Shown here piece after piece: positions 31,501-44,984 of a stretch of 64,000 bases of DNA; the first letter of the stretch is position 1, and every line of letters starts with the position of its first letter. A program made the translations under genes and the position numbers. The notes beneath the pieces were generated by a model, which was not told where the DNA came from, searched no databases, and saw nothing but the letters and a program-made list of their open reading frames with translations. The stretch lies in NCBI RefSeq assembly GCF_026914185.1, contig NC_070558.1, forward strand, positions 2,046,001-2,110,000, in the 5' to 3' direction. This DNA is from Puccinia triticina (lineage: Eukaryota; Basidiomycota; Pucciniomycetes; Pucciniales; Pucciniaceae).

Positions 31501-33051
31501 TCCAGGAATGTTCCTTTTTTGCGTCAACGGTCCCACGGACTTTTCTCCAGGCAAAGAAATTAACGGATTGGCTGAAATGGCGCGACACAATTGAGGAAGA
31601 ACTGGGGAATCTGTTTTGAATGAAAGTCTGGTCAGCGCTGCCGTGCCCATTGGATAGGTGTCCACTTGATGGGAGATGGGTGTTTACGGAGAAAACCAAC
31701 AATCAGTCCAAAGTGGTACAATGGAAAGCTTGCTATGTGGCGAAAGGTTTCACACAACGTGAAGGGTATGATTTCAATAAAAAAATTGCTCCCACCGCAA
31801 CATTTGCCTCTCTGCAACTACTATTAAGCTTGGCTGCTAAGTTTAACTGGCCCGTTAGGTCTTTTGATTTCGTCGCTGCTTACCTCAATTATCCCATAGA
31901 TGAAGAGGTTTGGGTGAAAGCCCCCGAAGGCATGAACCTGCCGCCAGGTCATGCCATGAATATACATGAAGCACTTTACGGCACCAAGCAGGCGGCAAGA
32001 TGTTGGTGGTTGCACCTGAAGGGAATACTCGACAAACTAGGTTATAAGGCAAGTCAGTGTGATAATAGTCTTTATACTCTACAGCATCAGTCAGAGATTG
32101 GTGTGGTATGGATCCACGTGGATGACGGCGTGGTGACTGGCTCCTCCAATATTCTCTTGCGTCAACTGGAGGAAAGCCTGAAGGGAGTACTGAAAATCAA
32201 ATGGACTGATGGCTTAGAATCAATTGTAGGAGCTGAAATTCAGCGTCAACCGGACAGTTTCTTCCTGTGACAACCCAAGCTGATCAATCAGGTACTAAGA
32301 GATCATTGGGATGGTGCACTGACATATAGGACACCCCTACCCACATCGCTGGATCTGGTAACAGACCCAAATGGTGTTACTGCTGACTCTACTAAATATC
32401 TTTCCATTTTAGGTTCTTTTAGCTACTTGGCGGTAGGCACCCGACCGGAAATTGCCTTTGTGGTAAAACTACTGGCGCGGTTCTCGGCGAGCCCTGGAGT
32501 CAACCACTGGAAAGGGATACGTCACTTACTTGGGTACCTAGAAGGCTCACGGGACATCACACTCAGCCTAACCCCTCGAGGAAATTACAAGGCTCTCAAG
32601 TGTTTTGTTGATGCATTGTGGGGTGGGGAGCATGCAAGGTCTACATATGGTTTGTTGGTAAAAATTTTTGGTTGTCCAATTTTATGGGCTTCGAGGAGAT
32701 TTGTGACAGTAGCGGCATCCACTTGCCAAGCGGAATATATGGCGCTGGGTATTGAGACTCGCCAGGTACTGTGGATACACCACTTACTTGCTGACATACT
32801 TAAGAAAGACTTCACAGGACATTTGCATTGCGACAACCAGGCGGCAATACGTGTCAGCACAGATGACTCCGCGAACAAAGGGGTAAGACATGTCAACAGG
32901 GAATTTTTTTCTAACCAACCAAGCTATTTATGAAAACAAAACAGATCTCATATGGGTACCTACGACGGAGCAACTTGCGGAAATCTTTACTAAAGCGCTG
33001 GGTGAAGAGACGTTTGAGAAATTCCGGGGGCGGATCATGAGTGGTGTCTAG
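28501..33051 (+). pseudogene. Copia Gag-Pol, frameshifted and stopped
   Basis: Starts at the ATG at 28501. Gag with a CX2CX4HX4C knuckle (CWQC...H...C, near 29388), then an aspartic protease DSGA (near 29895), an integrase zinc finger (H-H-C-C, about 30440-30590), an integrase core, reverse transcriptase with HVDDG (near 32120) and RNase H. In this order (integrase before RT) it is Ty1/copia. Breaks: frame change near 29070-29100, in-frame TAG at 30137, TGA at 30614, frame change near 30840, TGA at 31299, 31617 and 32268, and an extra T in a T7 run at 32904-32910. The integrase DNGGE motif reads NNGG. It cannot make a full polyprotein. Confidence 0.9.
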
Positions 33052-33063
33052 CTGAGGGGGGAG

Positions 33064-33206
33064 TGTTGTAACCCAGCGGGGGTTACGCATGGAGGGTCTC
33101 ATCTAGACCCCTTTTCTCACATTATTTTCATGTATATAAACCTAGCTATGTTTACATACATGAAAATCATCATTCCTGTCTTGAACCATATCCTGAGGTT
33201 CCTTTA
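33064..33206 (+). repeat. Copia 3' LTR
   Basis: 143 bp. Differs from the 5' LTR at CGTGG/CATGG and its neighbour, ATTAC/ATTAT and TCTCAA/TCTTGA. Directly follows the polypurine tract. Confidence 0.9.
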
Positions 33207-33211
33207 CAGAT

Positions 33212-34356
33212 GGCTGAACTTCATTCAGTTTAAGTTTTCCCAGGATCATCAAAGACATTCAACAAAGAATATTTGAGAAGTGCACCAGTGTTGTTCAAGG
33301 AATTTCCTTATTTTTCTTTTCCTTTCCATTTTTCCAGGAATCCTTTCATGTTGTAGTTAATTCTGGAAATTTCCTTGTCCTGTGTTAGATTATAAAAAGT
33401 CCTTGTAGCCACTAGGGAGCTCTTTCCCTCGTGGCAAAATCTTTGTATCATTGCCTTCTTCAAAACTTGAAATCAAACTCACTCACAAATCAAACCATCT
33501 CACATCCGCGTAAAGCCTAATCCCAAAAACATCGTCAAAGTTACACTGCAAAAGGATATTAGACCTTGGAAACAGGTCCGGAAATTCTGGTAGCTTGTCT
33601 GTAGTTTTCCGTTATCCCCGGTTCCCCGAAAAAACCCTAATACCTCAGGCTCACACCTTACCTGACCTCGCACACGGTTGTGTAAATTAAAGGGCAAACA
33701 TTGAGATTGACAGCCAAGGGAGCCATTCCTATGCACATGTCACAAAATTGGCAGCCTTTGCTTGCCGCTATTTTGTGATAAAACTCAAAAACGCTGTTAC
33801 GGTAAAATGAGCCAACGGCGCCGCTCATTGGTTGCCAGGCAACTGCTCGTCTTTGATCATTGCTGTAATGGTTGTGTTTCCATCTGCTTGCCGGACTCAC
33901 AGGATGACGGGTTGGTCGTCGGCATGAAATCCCGGGTTGCTCAAATTTTGTTGAGGGCGCAAAGGTGGTTAAGACAAATGGATTTGAGATATTCCACGTC
34001 ACCCTGATGTCTTTTCCGCGTAGTGTATTAAAAAATATGGGTTAATAGATGAGGAGCAAGGAATATGAATTCAAAGGGGAATTGGCTAGTTGCTCATGTT
34101 TCTGATTTGTTTCTCTCTTCAGAGGATTGCTTGAAAGATAAGAGATAACATGTTGCAGAAAAATGAGCCAATGATCAACTTAAACAACAGGGGAAAAATG
34201 AACAAAATGTAGCAGAAGCAAAGTGGCGGAAAGCAATTGGTTCAATGTTAGTAGTCAACTAATTTTGATTCTCAAAATTGAGAGGAGTTTGGGCCATTGT
34301 TTGGTGATCTGTACGGAAGTTTTCCGTGGTGCTGATTTTGCAACACTCAAGGTGGG
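33212..34356. other. Intergenic and 3' flank of the permease, no other gene
   Basis: A minus-strand ORF of 114 codons (33658-34002) has no recognised domain. TTATAAAAAG near 33390 is a possible TATA box without a gene after it. Nothing else. Confidence 0.4.
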
Positions 34357-37300
34357 CTACATGAGGGCTCTCCACACTTTCTCCACCCAGTTTTTGGGTG
34401 GAATTTCTTCCTCTTCGGCTGTGCATGGATAATGCAACAAATCATGAAAGATCAGTGAGAAATGAGGTTCAATTGTGTGTCCAAGTCCAGCTATTAACAC
34501 TTACCAGCAGTGTCGCTTCCCGTTACTAAATCAAAATCCAAACAAACGAAAATCAGAATTGATACGTGACCTCTTCGCGGCACCTCACATTAATCGTGAA
34601 TTGATGTGAAGACCCACCGAAATCCATGTGTCGTTTTTCCACCATGCCTGCTTTTGTCCACCATCTATGGACGCCAAATAACAAGACAAATGCTGCAACC
34701 GGGAAATAACACGTGATACTTTGAAGCATTAAAAAGACTCTATGTGTTAGCATTAGGATGAATACAAAAGTAAAAAAAAAAACACTGACAAAGTCGCAAC
34801 ATCCCACTTGTCTTTCAGAAAAACCCTGAACCCATTCAATACAGTGATAATCACACAGGATATGAATCCACACCATGCACCGGTGACTCCAACCCTGGGT
34901 TTTGATTAATTAGCTTGTGGAAATATTACAATCCTGGAAATTGCGCTGAAAGTTAAACTCACGGGGATTGGTAGGGAAGTTGGGATCTGTCAAAACCTTG
35001 CACTTTTATTCCAGCCTAAGAAAATTCATGACAGCCATCAGTGTCCCGTAATTTGGCTGCATGTGTGAGTACAAATGCTCGCGTCCCTTCACGTACCCGA
35101 AATCGAATATAGCTATTCACAGTCAGCATATGACAGTTAATCAGCAAAAGTTTTTTCAGTTTTGATTCACTCAACCTTCGGGCGTTACATACGTGATGAA
35201 TATACCCGCCCAGCTCATCAATCCGGTTACACTGGTCATGTTTGAAAGGTAACCAAAAACCACTCCTGCCTGATGAGGTGAGCCATGCCTTAATTCAGCA
35301 CTTTGAATTATTTAAAATGGAAGTGACTGTTACTTACTTGGCCATGACTAGCGGCCATGAATGCTAGCGCTCTGATTCGGGAAAGAAGGCACAGAGAAAG
35401 AATTAAAAAGGAACAGCTGGTGACAGAACCATAGGAATACTCACCCCATGATTATCCCAATGAAATAACAGTAAATAGGTAAGCCATTTCGTGTTGTTTT
35501 TGCTCTGAAAATCATGTACAATCATGAGCAGAAGATACTCGAGGAGATAGTTTATTGAAACCCACAGGAACCTGGGCGCATTTCCAGTAATACTCAAGCC
35601 ATAAAGAGTCCGACTCGAAATATATCTATACCAACAAAAAGGCCATCCAGCGTGAGCAGGGGGTTCGTCTCAGAGGATGGACTAATAGCTCAACAATCTC
35701 ACAAGTCCGAAGAGGCTGCAGATAGTGTGAATGATAACAACGATCCGTTGATTACCGATGACAACCCTTTTATACCAGCATTGTGTATGCTAGATCAATT
35801 GCAGGAGATCAATTTGAGGTAGACATAAAGGCACTGGCAGTGAGCGCAAGTGCTGAATGATCCGATACTCACGCGATTACAAAGGGTGACGTCGCTCCCG
35901 TGGAAGAATTTAGACGTAGTCGGGGTTCATTCGAAGGTACCAGCATTGCTAGCCAACATGTTTTCCAATATCAGCTCAACACCTGGATCAGAAAGCTGAT
36001 TGATGGGAGGATAGTGCTGCCTTACAAACTACAATCGTACTCAAAACATACTTTTTTCGCTCGCGAGACGTTAGCAAAACATCAAGATGTGACAATCAGC
36101 AGGGGACCTACGAATCCCAGAACTCTCCCGGCCACGCGTTTTATCGCCCTTGGTAAATTTCTCTGAAATAAATTCGAATTTCAGAACATATTTATGTAAA
36201 TGTGCGCCGCTTTTGAATTGTTTAGAAGCATGACCTACCCGTGGATTTTTGGCTTCAGCAGCCGCAATCGCAGCTGGAAAATTGGGAGGCCCAGACTTCA
36301 CGGTTGGTAACTCAGCCTCATGTTAAGAGAGTGCACTGCTTACGCATCTCGACTCCAATGTAAGAGAATGCGGCCGAAACCAACACTGAAAGAAATCCCA
36401 AAAATCGGCCCGAAGCTCCAGGTACGCCAGCGTACTAAAAAGAATTGAAATAGTGAGAAAAATTGTACATGGATTGTTTCCATGAGATTACACAGTCAAA
36501 GGGAAAATACCTGAGCAAAAAGACCTGTCAAGCGTGGTGAAAGTTGATGGTTAATGGAAGACTTCAAGCTGTTTGATGAACTAAAATACGCAAAAGTCGT
36601 CGTCTGTACCTGGGTCTCTCCAATATCGAAATCCAATCCTGTCTCCCGTGACGGCACCTAGGTCCAAAACTAGACCCAAGATAATGACTGCAACAATTGT
36701 AATGACTTTGACACTGGAGAACCAAAATTCCATCTCCCCTAGAATGCACATCAACAAAAAAATTAATCAGGGAATACTTCAAATTTCCAATCCACTAGCC
36801 ATGCTTACCGTAAAATCGTACTCCTCTAGATTGAATTTAAAGTCAGATTTACACAACAAAAAAAATTAGGGTAGATATTTAATTTACCCCAGGTTTATCA
36901 AAGAAACTATAACCAAGAAAATAAAAATCCCTGTAGTGCTAGTAGCTTTATTCAGAAGAGTATTTTATTTTCTGTGACAGGGACATTGAAACATATAACT
37001 GACAAATTGCCATGTTCACCTTTTCTGTCCAAAAACCAACAAAAAGCGCCGAGGCTGAAAGCTCAGCTGTGACAGATAAGAGATGATCCGAGTGAATATT
37101 ATTTTTCAGCTGTATCTCTGTGGATGCATGATTATACTTACTTGGGAGAGTCATTGACCTGGTGAGATGAAGACATTGCGAAAAGAAACGGTCAATCTCA
37201 TACTAAAAACAAATCCGAATCCAAACAAGGGTACGGTTACCAAAGATACCAATAAGACCATCCCAGAGTGAATGATAGGCTTGGTGAAAAGAAGCGATCC

Positions 37301-37857
37301 GCAAGCGCAAGATGACCACCGGGAATAGGTAAATGTGCAATCATCTCCCCTATTGAAAACTTCATTATTCTTTTGGTATTTTGAAGAGTGATTCTTGGTG
37401 AATTGCCTACCTAAGCTGCACATAAGTGTCCATATCATTAATCCCATCAAGGAATAGCCAAATACTAGTGTAAAAGGCCCCCCGTTGGCCAATGCGGAAC
37501 CCGTTCCAATGAACAATCCCGTGCCTTTAGGGGAACATCGCAGTTGAGCGCGTCAGCTAGGGGGTCTACGCTAATTGGTCGAGTTGAATTTATAATCTTA
37601 CCTATTGCCCCTCCACTACAGCAAAAGAAAAGACAGAGGGTCATTTTTTGCTACAAGTTCTTCATATATCTTCTGTACTGGTTCAGCTCCATTGCAAAAG
37701 GTACTTACATGGAGATCATGGCCACATGTCGATTTTGAAGCTGCCTATGAAGCTGATGAGACTCGGGCAAGTCACTCGATTCCGCCCCAGCATTCGATAA
37801 TGCTATGACAGGTGAAATCGCTTTCTCGGCATCAGTATTGTAGTTACTGTGACCCAT
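34357..37857 (-). CDS. Amino-acid permease (AAP/YAT family), 26 exons, 538 aa
   Basis: Plasma-membrane proton-coupled amino-acid transporter with about 12 membrane helices. Exons on the minus strand: 37709-37857, 37602-37615, 37411-37524, 37241-37349, 37142-37158, 37004-37066, 36888-36930, 36809-36825, 36610-36738, 36511-36524, 36344-36434, 36239-36273, 36112-36162, 36026-36050, 35873-35948, 35703-35789, 35572-35625, 35445-35504, 35338-35371, 35193-35269, 35097-35112, 34963-35015, 34790-34894, 34618-34718, 34505-34525, 34357-34418. They total 1617 nt with no phase error. Family marks in order: HRQLQNRHVAMIS, GTGLFIGTGSALANGGP, ELSASALFVGFW, GVRFYGEMEFWFSSVKV, AAAEAKNPRRNLPRAIKRV, SSRTLYGLSITGNAPR, RNGLPIYCYFIGIIMG, GYLSNMTSVTGL, EEEEIPPKNWVEKVWRALM at the end. 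The family norm is 530-600 residues. All introns are 61-93 nt; intron sequence exceeds exon sequence. A few acceptors are AAG, so those edges are less sure. Confidence 0.9.
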
Positions 37858-40057
37858 TGTTTAGGTATGTGAAGGATAGTGCTCAAACCTCCACCAGTCA
37901 ATATGGAAGAATTTTTGTGAAAAACTTGGGTCTTGTGGCGCAGGGAAAGGGCTATCAAATGGGTTTAAACTTTGGGTGATAAGAAAATCAGTCTGGTGTT
38001 TAAGAGCGTAATTGAAAGATGTATGGAGTGGCCTTTTCTTGCAAAGATAGTTGTGTACATACATCACCCTCTTTATCAATTCCGGACTGCCCCTTGAGAG
38101 CCCCTCAACATGTACATGCAGCTATTTGTAATACCTGATCGGAATCGGGTACTGTATGCAGCGATAAAAGGACGCTCGGCCGTACCGCTTTTGTGACTCC
38201 AGGTGATGAGGATCACTCACGGGTTGAGTGGCGAAAGCGAGACACGTTTTGAACCTCACGAGGTATCAGCCGGTGATTCGTACCGCAGCGATGTTGATTC
38301 TGGCATGGCGTCTTGATCAAGTGGCCCTTGGCCTGAGCCGTCTCCAGTTGTACGTTTAAGTCGGGAGTCTGCGCGCGCCGTCTCGGCTCACCGGATGATA
38401 CTGACATCGAAGCATTCCTGCGGGTCCATGGGAGCAGCTGGACCACAACTGTAGGATGTGCCGCTGAAAGATAAGTAGATGAGCGTAAAAATCAATGGAT
38501 GTGACAATGCCCCGGCCCAGACACTTCACATATCGAAATCGGCACCGAAGTGCCGTCATAGGATGTCCGTGAAACGCCCCCGCCCACGTCAATGTGGCCC
38601 GCTGCAACCTCCAGGTGACCCAGTGGGTGGCCAGCAGTAAGTCGGGAGGAGTCGGCTAAAAGTCGGTCAGAGGAGGGCTGAACCACAAGAATTACGCAAG
38701 TCTCTCGGCCGAACGCCTGTCGCGTCGCGCATCTCTGCAGAGCGCCGGGACGCCGGGACGCGGGTTGCATCGGGACCCATGTGGCCATTACATGCAAGCT
38801 CATAGGCCGCGTATGTAGCCCCCGCGGACGGCGCATCACGAAGGCCGGAATGGAAATGTTCACATATTCATAATGATACCTGATCCCTCTTGATCACCTC
38901 AAGAATGATTTCTACAATAAACTAACCTGCTCAGTCACATGTTTTCCCGAGATTTATCAAGAGCTCGAAGTTCTTGATGGTGCCTACACCATGCAGCCCA
39001 TCTCAACGTCCTGACAATGGGGGACAGGACTGTCCGAGGAACGATTTGCTCCTGCCCAGGGAGCACATTCTCGCGCAGTCGGGACAATTGATACCTCGAT
39101 TGGTTTTTGGGGTTTGGGTTTCGACGACGTTCAGGGAACACTCTCCCGACCAGGCACTTGCATGAGGGCCGATGGCAAGATGTCGGCTGACTGCTCCTGG
39201 AGCGTTGAGAGCTCAGTCAGCACCGACGCATGTTGCTCAAAAAAGACCTGGCCCGCCATGGGGCCAAGCAACATGTAATGAGAAAGGGATATTATCACCA
39301 CTGCACCACCATCTCACCAAATGCGACCTTGTCTTTTTTTGCCAAGGCATTTTTTTTGAAATAAAAAAAAAACTTCCTCTGAACGCTTTTTCACCCGTTC
39401 AGGGAATGTTCATGGGACAGGGCTCCCATTTGCTACCGTTCATAAACCCTTGGGCAAGGGTATGTCCTCTGAACGATTGGCCCGGACGTTGCAAGACAAT
39501 CTGCGTCGAGAGAGGGTTCCCTCAACAGTCTTGCGACCCTCGCGCCCCTCCAACGTCCCGCGGGTTCTGCCGACGACAGACTTGAGCTGTCGTGCTCGGA
39601 ACGGTGAGATTTCTGTCGATCGCTCCTGTGGTGTATATGTTGATAAGTTGGAACGCTCAGCTGAAATGTTCATCGACGGGCCCAAAGCATTTTCATTAAC
39701 CCCAATCGAGGGCGCGTTGTCTACTTATCTTCAAATGAAGTCACGAAAAAAAATCTTGTCACGAATCTCTTTGGTATTTATCCCTAACCTAAGCTAAGTC
39801 CCTCTGTAACAGGAGGGGGGTCGCTATCCCGCAGGGACCCTCCACTCCCCTATCATGTTTTGCAGTTGACAGTAATCAATCAAAAGTTGTATGTGATTAA
39901 TGAAGATGCTGTGGTATTATCAAACCGTCCGAGCCGGCGACTCTGAGCCGCGCAGACTCGGCTGCCCGCGTGGGCCGGCGAGCTGAAGCAGGAATATTGC
40001 CTGGCTGACCTCTCACTCCCCATATTCTTTCTCTCACCCACTCTAGTCCAGCTTCAC
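37858..40057. other. Intergenic, no recognised gene
   Basis: Shared upstream space of the permease (-) and GAF copy 2 (+). GC-rich patches at 38220-38860 and 39000-39720. TCGATCGCTCCTGTGGTGTA near 39618 also occurs near 12757, a small dispersed repeat. ORFs up to 137 codons have no recognised domain. Confidence 0.4.
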
Positions 40058-42690
40058 ATGAATATGGCTCACATTGCAGCAGGCTCCTGTGGAATCAATT
40101 TACCACACTCCTCTCTATTCAATGTTACCTTGCGGGATAAATCAACGCGTCAAGTCAAATCACGGCCGCCTGATTACTTCTGGAAGAAAGCTACTAGTCC
40201 TACAGTTTCTGATGCTAGATCACTGGGTGAACCATGCCTCGAGGCTGATAATTGGTGGCTCGATCTCTGCGTGCGAACCCCTAGCGATGACGACGAAGAA
40301 GCAGCTCACAAGAACACGCCCGTCAGACCAAAGAAAAGTTTGCGCTTCACCCAACTAAGACGAATTGCTTTCAAGGCCTTCGCCCCAAAATCTAATAACA
40401 CAAATCGACAAAAGAGCATTGTGACGAGCACAGAAGTCATTTTTCGAGAGGGAAAGGTTGAGGATGTCGGTCAACGTGGATCTATGAAGTCGAAGGGTAC
40501 TAGCAAGCGGATCACAATATTCAAATCTCTCAAGTTCAAGCGTAGAGGCTCAGCACAACCACGAGCTAAGAAGATGGTTGCTATTTTGAAAAATCGTATC
40601 AGTGCTGACAGTCCACGTGAGGAACAACCAAAAACATGGGATGAATACTCTCGACTCTATGCGAATGTAAGTATTCTCGTCATACTCTGACAGGGTTTTC
40701 CCCCTATACGCTGTTTATTGTGTAAAATTCACCTCACACTTTGAAACGAGCATTCTGCATGTATTATTGCCGCCCCACTATTTAGCTCATCTTGTACAAG
40801 GCACTCTGCTTGAATGCTGATCCTTTTATTTTCCACTTGATTTCCACCCTAGGAGCAAATCGATATCGGTAACCCTCCTGTACCAATGCTTGAGGGAGAC
40901 GATGGGAGGCGTGCCCCTTCCGTGTTGGAAGCCAGATATTTTGCGGCTCCGAACCCAGCGAACGAATCAGTCAGACAGCTAGTGTTGAATCGGCTTGGTA
41001 TTTTTGGAGGAAAGCCATATGATGGAACAGACGAGGGTTTTATCAGATGGAAGGATCGAGTTGACATCGGCAGCAAACTGATGGAAGAAGGAAAAGCCCC
41101 ATCTAGTCTCGAATCGCCCTGGCTAAATCATTGTAACTCTTTCATGAATGACCTTGCCATAAGTACCACCGATAAAATAGCCACAGAGAGTGACATTAAA
41201 TTCGATCGTCCACCTTTTGAGACGCTAGAGCAGCATCCTGTTTTGCGGAAAATTGTTAATCAGTGTCGAGAGCTTTGTGGCGTCGCATACAGCCTACTAT
41301 CAGTGAGTTTTTATTCTTATCAAGAAGAAGCGCAATCGTTACGTAATATCACAAGTATCTGGCGAAATGACAATTTCATTTTTGTCTACTTCCGGCACAC
41401 AGGTTTTTGATGACGATCGCTTAATAATATTGGCTGAATCTGGTTTGGCTGATGCTGGGATAGGTGGAGTGCGGGACGCGCCCCGAGAGTTGACTTTTTG
41501 TGCGTTGAGTGATTTCATGACTTCGAACTGATTACACATGGAAATATCCTTTGTTTGCTTAAGTTCTAAGTTATATTTTCTTTGGCGCATAAGGTTCTCA
41601 TACCATTCTTGGTGATCGCAAAGGTTTGACAATCCTCGACGCTCGCAAGGATTGGAGGTTTGAGAACAATCCATCAGTGCAAAGTTTGAACACGCTGTTC
41701 TACTCAGGTGTACCCCTAATCTCACCCAATTTAGATGGAAGTCAAGAAGCCGAAGAAAACTCATACCCCATAGGCTCGTTGTGCGTCGGGGATTTCGAGC
41801 CTCGAGAGGATTTTAGTGCTGAAAACCGCAGAAGGCTTGTCTACATGGCGGAGTACGCAAGAAGAGAAATCGAAAGATGGTTCGCGCGCAAGATGGAGCA
41901 AAAAAGGGATCAGCTCAGGGCGAGTGAAGAAAGTTGGAATAAGGAGGTGAAAAGAGCTCTTGGCCCCACGACGGACAGACAAGACTCCCTAAGTTTAACG
42001 CCTCATCCTTTCCCCGATGCTCCGACCGGTGGCAGAAGGACTACCCCATCTTCCAATCAATCCAGCTTCAGAAGATTGAGAGGACTCAACTCCATATTCA
42101 CTCCCACCACCTCGCCATCGTTGCATACGAAAGTACCGTCACAAACTGCCGCTCAGCCCCGCGCAGGTCTCTTCGAAGATATCGATGCAGTCTTGAACCC
42201 TCAGGTGCGAAAGGTTGTGGACCTTGCGACTCAATTAATCGGGGAAACTTTGGATCTTTCCCTGGTGTATCTGACAGCCGTACTCCCTCCTCGGAAATCA
42301 GATGAATCCGGACGAACGATGATTATTTCTGGTCACAACATTCCTATACCGGTTCCAGTTTTTGACGCAGGCTTACATCTCCGTGCGTTAAGGGAGCCCG
42401 ATGGTAGTTTGCTTTACCAAAACCCTAGCAGCTCTGAAAAAACCGTGTTACAGCCTAAAGGCTCTAGCCCGACGGTCAAGGAGCAGCGGCCTAATCCCTA
42501 CGCATCCGCAATGATATTTGCTGTTGGTACCGAAGCTTATAATGACTCTGGCGGTTTTGTTTTGGCCGGATACACAGATGATCCCAAGAGAGTTTTTGGC
42601 TCAGAAGATGCTTCTTTCATGAAAAAATTTGCCGATGAACTATCTTCCCATACCTCCAAATTGCCACTGTCAAATTCAACGAGCGACTGA
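40058..42690 (+). CDS. GAF-domain protein, copy 2 (4 exons, 750 aa)
   Basis: Exons 40058-40666, 40853-41302, 41403-41499, 41594-42690, 2253 nt, phase kept. ATGs at 40058 and 40064; the second aligns with the start of copy 1. Same blocks as copy 1: MAH...LFNV, RRIAFKAF, LVLNRLG, LEQHPVLRKIVNQCRELCG, then the GAF core (FCSHTILGDRKG, FYSGVPLISPN, PIGSLCVGD, EYARREIERW) and the C-terminal DPKRVFGSEDASFMKKFADELS. Intron 1 is 186 nt against 87 nt in copy 1, and exon 3 is five codons longer. The last acceptor is AAG. Function unknown beyond a likely ligand-sensing GAF fold; both copies are intact, so both are probably used. Confidence 0.85.
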
Positions 42691-44984
42691 AATTTTCTCG
42701 GACATTGCCTCTTCTGTATCATTGTTTCATTTGAATGATTGCTTCTGTTAACATCTATCAAAGGATAAATATCAGATCAATCAATTGCGCCAACTGGTTA
42801 AAGCAGAACAAAAAAGACAGCTAATCATATTTTAGTTTTACTTCAAGTTCTAGAGGATGTGGTTTCTCTACAGTTGTGATTTTTGTTTTAATGGTTGTTT
42901 TGCTTTTTTCTTGTAAGGACATACGTGATGTCGATGATCGCTTGGGGTTTTTGGTAGCCGGTCTCTTATCATGTATAAATACCCAACTAATGTAAGAATG
43001 TCAAGAAATTAGAATTGAGAGCCGCGCTGGAAGCGTGTTACAGCACAGTAGCACATGCAGATGTTGAGTGATTCCTGAGTTTTTGTTGTCACGATGCTGC
43101 AACTTTCTCTTTAGCCTGTAATGGAGGACTGGAGGACTTACCGTCGAGTCTGGGAGCCTCCCAGATCTCAATTTACACACCCAAATGCTTAATTTTTGAC
43201 AAAAAGGGAAATGTTTTCCTAGTCCTACAGTTCATTACTTTCATGCGCACTGGTTGAGTTTTTGATAGGTGTCTTAATTTAGGATTTAGAGAGGCATCTA
43301 GAGCTCTCTAAATGATGACGCACCACCCCCAAAAGCAAGGCAATGTGGGCTCATTGCCATGCTCAAACATCTATGTAAAACTACTTGTATACACAACAAA
43401 CAAAACTGGAACAACTGGTGAATATGCTTCCTCTATGTTTTTTATATCCTCCTAAATTTTGACTTACAAGAGCTTGTATGAACATTTATAACCTTTACCC
43501 TGCATAACCCCTCAAAAGACAGCTGTGTCACTGAAAATTTCACCTGTTTTGTGTATAGAATCTTGTGTGTTGTGGGGATATTATTAATTTTGATTCCGGC
43601 TATGGCATCTCACCAGCTTCCTCTTTGAAATACATCACAGCACTAGCTGTCAATGAATGATGGGAGGGCTGTTCATTTCAATCCCCATAAAGATGTAAAT
43701 TCAACATCACATCAACTATTTTTCTAGCTTCTGGCCTAATTGTTAAGTATTTTTTTAGCTGTGTTATCATCCTTGAATTTACTTTCTCCTTGCAGAGGTA
43801 CTTCACCACTTGTTTTCAAGTCCACAAAGGCAGTTGAGTGTATCATTTATCAGTAAATATGACATTCTTCCACTGTGATCTCCCCATTCTGACTGCAGAC
43901 TGCTCATCCACCAAGATTCAATTTTTTCTCATTCATAACCACGCTTTTACTATATTCTTGCTTTCTATGGATTTACTTTCCACTGAAACACAGAATTAAA
44001 TCTTGCAAAAGAGTTGATTTTAATTTTTACCTTTTAGTTTTTACACACTCTTATGATTTTTTTTTGTGTTTCTTTTCTCAAATTCATCCTTTCGAGTCTG
44101 TTTTCCACCAAGCCTTATAACTTCAAGTCTTTGATCACCTTCATGAATTACCCATAAGTTATTTTTTTGTTAATCTTTACTTTGTATCATTCATTTCAGT
44201 TCCCATAGTTAGTATAATTTGTGGCTTTGATGCTTTTCTGAAAGAATGATTTAACTGTTTTTTTCATCTGATTTTATTGCTATTAGGCCTTGCGTACTTC
44301 AGAACCATGTTTTAGGTTTCCAATTTTCATGTTCATCCTTTGGAGCAAGTTTTCCACCATTCTCCATGACTTCAAGTTCTATCTGTGGAGCTGCAAACAA
44401 TTGGCTATGTACATCTGTGCGGAGCCTGTACATCAAAAATGTAAGAAATATTATTGATAGTCAAAACTAATGAAGTCTTGCCCATTCAGACTAACCTAGC
44501 CTTTTAGACAGGCAGAAGGACTTGGCCAGGACTTTGCCAGCCAATCCAGGTCCACTTGAAAATTTAGAATTAAAAATAGGGTAGTATTTCTAATAGACCA
44601 TCAGTCAGGCAAAGTCAACACATTTCAGATATCAGTAGGCACAAGTGAGCAACACGATATATACAAGCAATTTGTAGCAGCAAGTAATAATTTTGGCAAA
44701 GGGATAGCGCAGGTAAAAATGGAGCGCTCTCGACAGGGGCAATATGTTGGAAAAATACACAAATAAACTGCTCATTTAGCAGTGAGAGCCCGAGGAAGCT
44801 TAAAGTTACGCGCCGGGAATTGGGTTTCAACACACGCAAGGAAGTCGGAAGTGATAGCTTGGGCGAGTGGCATTATTTGGGGCTGGCGGAAATTAAAGAG
44901 GCAGTTGGGGGTGAGGAAAGAATCCATAAAAAGTTTGTCAATGTACGCGCCAAGCCTTTTCCAAACTGGTTCCAAACCCTCGGG
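42691..44984. other. AT-rich intergenic, no gene
   Basis: Long AT-rich spacer with T-runs and no ORF of coding character. No repeat ends found. Confidence 0.5.

Larger units (their letters stand above)
27327..33211 (+). mobile_element. Decayed Ty1/copia retrotransposon with complete ends
   Basis: Five-base target duplication CAGAT at 27327-27331 and 33207-33211. LTRs of 143 bp at 27332-27474 and 33064-33206 (TGTTG...TTTA) differ at about 5 positions. The primer site GGTTATGAGCCC follows the 5' LTR at 27475. The polypurine tract GAGGGGGGAG ends at 33063. The interior encodes one Gag-Pol frame with several breaks. The LTR differences and the broken frame agree on a moderately old, inactive copy. 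Confidence 0.95.

Noticed and set aside
38492..38863. 123-codon minus-strand ORF in GC-rich spacer
   Set aside because: High GC alone keeps such frames open; no domain and no intron or promoter context.
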